DNA of 24,971 nucleotides from Amphimedon queenslandica (lineage: Eukaryota; Porifera; Demospongiae; Haplosclerida; Niphatidae), in NCBI RefSeq assembly GCF_000090795.2, contig NW_003546344.1:1-24971 (forward strand), read 5' to 3'. How positions within the stretch are numbered: position 1 is the stretch's first letter; each line of letters begins with the position of its first letter. Shown piece after piece: positions 20,546-24,971 of the stretch. The notes below the pieces were generated by a model that worked only from the letters and a program-made list of their open reading frames with translations, did no database searches and was not told the origin of the DNA. The position numbers were made by a program, and so were the translations under genes.

Positions 20546-23500
20546 TCAGTGATCAGTGTATTCGTATGAAGCATAAGTGTTCATATCAAATCTCAGGTTG
20601 AGTTTTTTCTTCACATCACTGGGAGGATTCTTTCCTGGTCCAGAGTATAAGACTTTCTCAATTCCAATGTTTCCCTTCTCCTGCTTACCTTTGAATTCAT
20701 CAAAGGCGTCTTCAGAAATTAGCAAATAATACCAACTGGGAAACTTGTTGTGTTTATTGTCAACCAGTAATACAATTCGCTCTCTTTTTTTGCTAAGACG
20801 ATCCTCCCAAGTGCAGGTAGAGTCCAACTCACACTGGTCTCCAGGCATCTTGTAGCAGTGGATGTGTCTGAAGTCAACCAGCATTGGGTTTTGTCCTTTT
20901 TGAGCTGGTTCCATTTTAATTTCTTCGTCATAATTTATAACAACACCTTCATCTTCTTCGCTGTATTTCATTCCTTTTCTGCTGTATGTGAGTAGTGTAG
21001 CTTCTTCATGAGGTTGACATGATGTGAAAATCTTAAATAGCATCTTTTGTTCCCTGGTTTTGTGTCCACAAGACAGAATTCCATATTCATCTAGTTTTTT
21101 TCCACAATCGTGTATCCATTTTCCAGAATAGCTGCAATCAGACACTATTTGTAGAGACTTGCCCCTGAAATGCATCATGTATAATTCAAAGATGTCATTG
21201 AATGATATCACTCCATCTTTAAAGCACCAGTTACCAGTGTCCTTCTCTCCATGACCAGTGTAATATATGAGAGCTATAAAATAAAGTTTATAGTATGATA
21301 TTCTAAAATATTTCTTACCTTCATCCTTCTTACAGTTTTCAAATAATGATTTAATTTTATCAAGATAAAACTGTCTTGACTTTCCCTTTTCTGGAATGTC
21401 TTTCAATTCATATCTTTTTGAATTTTTTTCATAAATTTCAACTATGCTTTTAATCTCCTCTGCAATCCAATCTTCATACGATCCTTCTAGACCAACAGGA
21501 ATTGACTTTGGTGATACAATTGTTCCTCTGTAAAATTATAATTTATAAAATAATGCAAATTATTTACTAACGGCAGCTTCCATTGTTCATGATTCCCAAA
21601 TGATCCAATGATTATCACTTCTTTAGGTGCACGTTTAAAATGCCTCCAAGTGTGTGGGGCAGCTTCAGTTCCAGCATCATCTGAATCTGATCTTGTATAT
21701 TCTACAAATAGTGTATGAGTTATGCTAGATATAGTTGATGTATACCTTTATCATTTGTATCATAAGCCCGTTCTGTTTCTTTAGTATTAGTCTGTACGTG
21801 TGCTTGGGATTCTTTATCTAGTGTCTCCTGTGTACTTTTTGCTTCCCTCCTTTGGTCTGTGAGTACTGGCTTGACTAGCACATAAATTGTTGTGATGAAT
21901 AATATTAGAAGAATTAGCAGCCATGACGATACACTAGACACCATATCTAGATCTGTATGACACAATAATTATTAAAAATTATACATTAATACATACAGCT
22001 ATTCATGCTAGTATGATCCTCTTTATCATGAGCTTCATTTAGTTGTTTCACACTGATATAGATTGCCATTTGTTCCAGTCTACCACTGTGTATTGATTGG
22101 GAGCAGTGGTCATCTTCTGTATCTAACTGTTGTTCACAAGCCTATGATGGTATAATAATAATTATTATTATTATCATTTTTGTCTTTACCTTGTCATAGA
22201 CTGTGTTAAAATCAATGGTCAGTCTTTGTAATCCTTTCTCCTTTAAAGCTTCAATATTTTCCATAGCAGCTAGATTAATTTCCTCATATAAAAGTAAAGG
22301 AAATGAACATGTGACTGTAAAGGAATTGCTTTCTGAGATAACATGGACCCTAATACAAGGTGCATGCTCTTTAAAAGCAGCTTTAATCATTTTTTCCACA
22401 TCTTTGAAAGTAATACCATCAACATCCTGGTCAATAGAAAATGTAATTGTTTCAGGCTGAAGGAGATGACGGTCAAAGAATTTTTCATCTAAAACATGTC
22501 TGAGTAGTGATTGACGAAATTTAATGACATTTTCCTTGTACTTCTGGATTGCCGGTTTAGCATTCTCAATATTGAACTTGTACACAATGGATTCCACTAG
22601 GCCAATGTCTATTAATGAACTATGCTCACTGATCAGGTTTAAAATATCAGCTCTATTTTCACAGTCACGTAAGTGAGGACGGAGGTGCTTGTAACCCCAA
22701 CGAAGATACTGGCACAACTCTTGTAAACTAGGCTTATCAATCATAGCCTGGTTTATGTCAAAAATTGCATCAGCAAACTCTCCTCTTAGTTTCGTAAAAT
22801 TTAAGTCTGAACTTGCAACAAAATGAATATCTAAAATGAAAGGAATGGCTTTGGAGGCATTTTGATAATGCTATTACTTTTATTATCACTACTTGTCACA
22901 TCTTTTTTTCTAGGAAATTTTCTTTCTGTTTTATGAAGAAGCAAATGATAATTTGTTTTTTTTCACTCACTGTATTCCTTTAAAATGTCGCCACCTATAC
23001 TCATAGTGGCTGGTGATTGCTGCAAAACAACTCCAAAAGCCTCAAGAAATTGATAGTTTACACAAATGCTATTTCCAATTTCTTGTAGTAACTCTCTTCC
23101 ATCTTTAGGCCATAGTATCTTTTTTACTATTTTTTCTCGATATAGGAGGTTGATTAGGCTAAGTAGATTTTTCTGAATAGATGAATCTGACGTATATCGA
23201 TCAAAAATCTCACAAGCAGGATGCTCCATTAAATGCTCTAATACAAAGGATGACTGAATAAACAAAAATAATAATTATTGGCATAAAGCATACTGTTTCT
23301 GTGAATTCTATCAGCAGTATTAATTTCTTTAATGTGTCTAAGTCCAACTATCAATGAGTACCAAGTAGGACCACCTTTCTGTTTCACTTTATCAGCTTTT
23401 TGCAACCAGGAATGCAAACATTCCTGAAGGCAACAATCCACACCATAATGCTGACTAGTAGCCTCTATGCCACTCAGAGTAGATATATATATCCCAAGAT

Positions 23501-23715
23501 CAAGACACAGGTCTTTCCACTTCGCTACTTCAAAATTATGATCTTTTAATGCTTGCAATATCTCGTCGAGATTAGTGATATCGAGACATTCTCCGTTTGG
23601 TGAAAGTGTATTGGTGCTTACTACCTACAAAATGAAGACAAATCATAGCATGTATTGGCTTTATAGTTACTTTAAAGGATAAGGCAATCAGTAAAAAGAA
23701 CTGAAAGGTCATCAT
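20546..23715 (-). CDS. Leader, death domain, transmembrane and caspase-like (C14) protein
   Basis: Exons: 23715-23671, 23624-23294, 23237-22971, 22830-22190, 22141-21997, 21952-21746, 21701-21572, 21527-21319, 21273-20546; phases agree and give 900 residues. Residues 1-18 are a hydrophobic leader (FQFFLLIALSF). A death domain follows (about 32-118: WKDLCLDLGIYISTLSGIE, CLHSWLQK, GGPTWYSLIVGL). The long helical region, about 125-430, contains EHPACEIFDRY and WGYKHLRPHL; I cannot name its domain. One membrane span lies near 480-502 (WLLILLILFITTIYVLV). The C-terminal caspase-like domain runs from about 563 (EVIIIGSFGN) with the catalytic pair His (YTGHG, about 666) and Cys (SDCSYSGKW, about 705), the clan CD pattern. 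Known role of such folds: regulated proteolysis in cell death or immunity; the substrate is unknown. The start is the first of two ATGs, with an in-frame stop upstream and no Met in exon 2. The topology is puzzling: a leader would place the death domain outside the cytosol. Confidence 0.85.
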
Positions 23716-23832
23716 TGCTTCAATACAAAAAGTATCAAGGGCGTGGCTCAGAAGGGTGGGGCTCCTTGGCCAAAATTTTTATTACATTTTCTGATACATA
23801 ATTTATTAATGTACCAATTGTACTAAATATGA

Positions 23833-24330
23833 TTGTACTGTGCAAAGTTAATTATTAATCAATGATTATTCAAAATAAAATTTGTAGCTGGCAAAACTAA
23901 TGATCTACTAAAAATTATATAAAAATCAGCAATCAGTGTATTCGTATGAAGCTTAAGTGTTCATATCAAATCTCAGGTTAAGCTTTTTCTTCATGTCACT
24001 TGGAGGATTTTGTCCTGGTCCAGAGTATAAGACTTTGCCGTATTTTGTTGCTTCTTTAACCCCAATGCTTTCCTGATCCTGCTTACCTTTGAATTCATCA
24101 AAGGTGTCTTCAGAAATCAGCAAATAATATTAACTGCATGGGAAACTTGTCTCATGTTTATTATAACAGATTATTATAGATTATTCAAGGGTGCACAGGA
24201 TTATTTGGAGTTGTAGACCCCTTGGGTCATCATCATTGCTCGCAAAGTATGTCAAGGGCATGGCTTGGGAAGGGTGGGAGATTCTTGAGGCCTTGCCATT
24301 ACATTTTCTGATACGTTATGTAGAAAGTTT
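23833..24330 (-). pseudogene. Collapsed, decayed copy of the caspase-like gene
   Basis: Bases 23833-24165 match 20437-20760, the 3' spacer and last coding segment of the caspase-like gene, at clearly high similarity (shared TTCGTATGAAGC, TGTTCATATCAAATCTCAGG, CCTGGTCCAGAGTATAAGAC). The copy has a four-base insertion near 24137-24140, a Trp-to-stop change next to it, and another in-frame stop near the end. Bases 24225-24330 match 23706-23800, which is the start codon and upstream region of the same gene (GGTCATCATTGCT, TCAAGGGC.TGGCT, AAGGGTGGG). The order and orientation equal a whole tandem copy with roughly 3 kb of its middle deleted. It cannot encode the enzyme. Confidence 0.8.
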
Positions 24331-24405
24331 GAGTCAATTCTATAACAAGTTAACAACTAAAAATTGTTATCAAATATTTTTCTAAAAACTACAAAACTAT
24401 ACCAA

Positions 24406-24971
24406 TCAAATACTTTGAGTCAGTTCATTTATAATGTCAGACATTTTAGGACGCAATTCATAATTATCCATAACACAACGTTGAACAAGACCCTTAAACC
24501 CAGCCCGTCTAATAGAATTAATATCCTGTCTTCTGTTACCAGGCTGTGGAATAGCAGAAATACTCATCTCTATAAGGAGGACACCATAACTGAAGACATC
24601 CATTGCAGGAGAGTGTTCCCTTGGATTCCCTGCTTCAGGTGCTGAATAGACTCGGTTCCCTGGATTTTCTGTTGTAGCGATGAGATTCTGAAGGTTAGCT
24701 GACCCATAGTCAGACACCTTAGCTCTCCAGCCAATACCCATGTGAGAGGTAGGCTGTAGTAGGACATTACCACTACTGATATCTCTGTGTATTATAGGAT
24801 GAGGCTTGAAGAGATGAAGGTAATTGAGAGCACAGGCTACATCTAAACTGATGCTCAGTATGGCAGGATAGGGTAGTGGTAAGCCTGTCTCTAGTTCCTT
24901 TCTTAGGCTGCTGGGCATTAGCTCTGTCAGGATGATTGGGTTACCCTCACGAGTGGCTCCTATGAACTGAA
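24406..24971 (-). CDS. Tyrosine-kinase-like protein kinase, C-terminal half (partial)
   Basis: The frame is open from the window edge to the TGA at 24406-24408, about 187 codons; the N-lobe lies outside. Visible kinase motifs in order: QFIGATREGNPIILTELMP (strands 4-5 and hinge), catalytic loop IIHRDISSGNVLL, DYG in place of DFG (KVSDYGSANL), activation-segment end VYSAPEA, then DVFSYGVLLIEM and the closing Arg of KMSDIINELTQ-type text (ELRPKMSD). HRD with SSGN rather than AARN or KPEN points to the TKL group, not classic Tyr or AGC kinases. The catalytic Asp, Asn and metal-binding Asp are present, so activity is plausible. The protein ends 12 residues after the last kinase helix. It shares strand with the caspase-like gene and its pseudogene. 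If an intron acceptor is used, TTCAG at 24971-24967 would be one; the family text reads through it without need. Confidence 0.85.
   Translation of the reverse strand, partial: QFIGATREGNPIILTELMPSSLRKELETGLPLPYPAILSISLDVACALNYLHLFKPHPIIHRDISSGNVLLQPTSHMGIGWRAKVSDYGSANLQNLIATTENPGNRVYSAPEAGNPREHSPAMDVFSYGVLLIEMSISAIPQPGNRRQDINSIRRAGFKGLVQRCVMDNYELRPKMSDIINELTQSI

Noticed and set aside
20546-21406. Classical soluble metacaspase or effector caspase as a stand-alone gene
   Set aside because: In-phase exons upstream join the C14 domain to a membrane span and a death domain, so it is the C-terminal part of a larger protein.
23965-24165. Second functional caspase-like gene
   Set aside because: It is a truncated copy with an insertion and stop codons and lacks the catalytic His and Cys regions.

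Overview
The window looks like nuclear DNA of a marine sponge (demosponge, probably Amphimedon or a close relative). It is AT-rich and intron-dense, with canonical GT-AG introns that are often under 60 bp. It carries animal gene families and the death-domain/caspase-like and tyrosine-kinase-like types that I know to be expanded in sponges. The organism is an inference; no marker gene fixes it. I found no rRNA or tRNA gene, CRISPR array or operon. All exon boundaries below were read by eye from splice sites, reading phase and family resemblance.

Layout. Positions 1-333 (+) are the last exon of an unidentified protein with one hydrophobic segment. Tail-to-tail with it, 791-14159 (-) is a gene of about 47 exons for a UBR1/UBR2-type N-recognin E3 ubiquitin ligase of about 1,715 residues, with UBR box, ClpS-like region, RING and C-terminal Cys/His cap. 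Upstream on the same strand, 14496-17551 (-) encodes a 723-residue protein with an unusual order: proline-rich tail, BTB, BACK, then two PDZ domains that resemble Scribble PDZ3-PDZ4. Head-to-head with it, 17816-20419 (+) is TIM50, the presequence receptor of the mitochondrial TIM23 translocase. Tail-to-tail with TIM50, 20546-23715 (-) encodes a 900-residue protein with a hydrophobic leader, death domain, long helical region, transmembrane segment and caspase-like (C14) domain with an intact His/Cys pair. Next comes a decayed, internally deleted copy of that gene (23833-24330). Last, 24406-24971 (-) is the C-terminal half of a tyrosine-kinase-like kinase, cut by the window edge.

Introns and spacers hold most of the repeats. 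Two related tandem families, with periods of about 184 bp and 176 bp, share a core and recur in introns of two genes. Three foldback elements of 210-255 bp look like MITEs, two of them with clear TA target duplications, and a fourth foldback is weaker. There are long (AAT)n, (GA)n/(CT)n and (TG)n tracts and many TACATG-type hexamer runs. (CT)n tracts repeatedly sit right at 3' splice sites.

Two neighbours point to ubiquitin: UBR is an E3 ligase, and BTB-BACK proteins usually serve as Cullin-3 adaptors. The right end is a death-domain/caspase/kinase region shaped by local duplication. Any functional link between these neighbours is inference. The most novel items are the BTB-BACK-PDZ-PDZ architecture and the leader-bearing death-domain/transmembrane/caspase-like protein.
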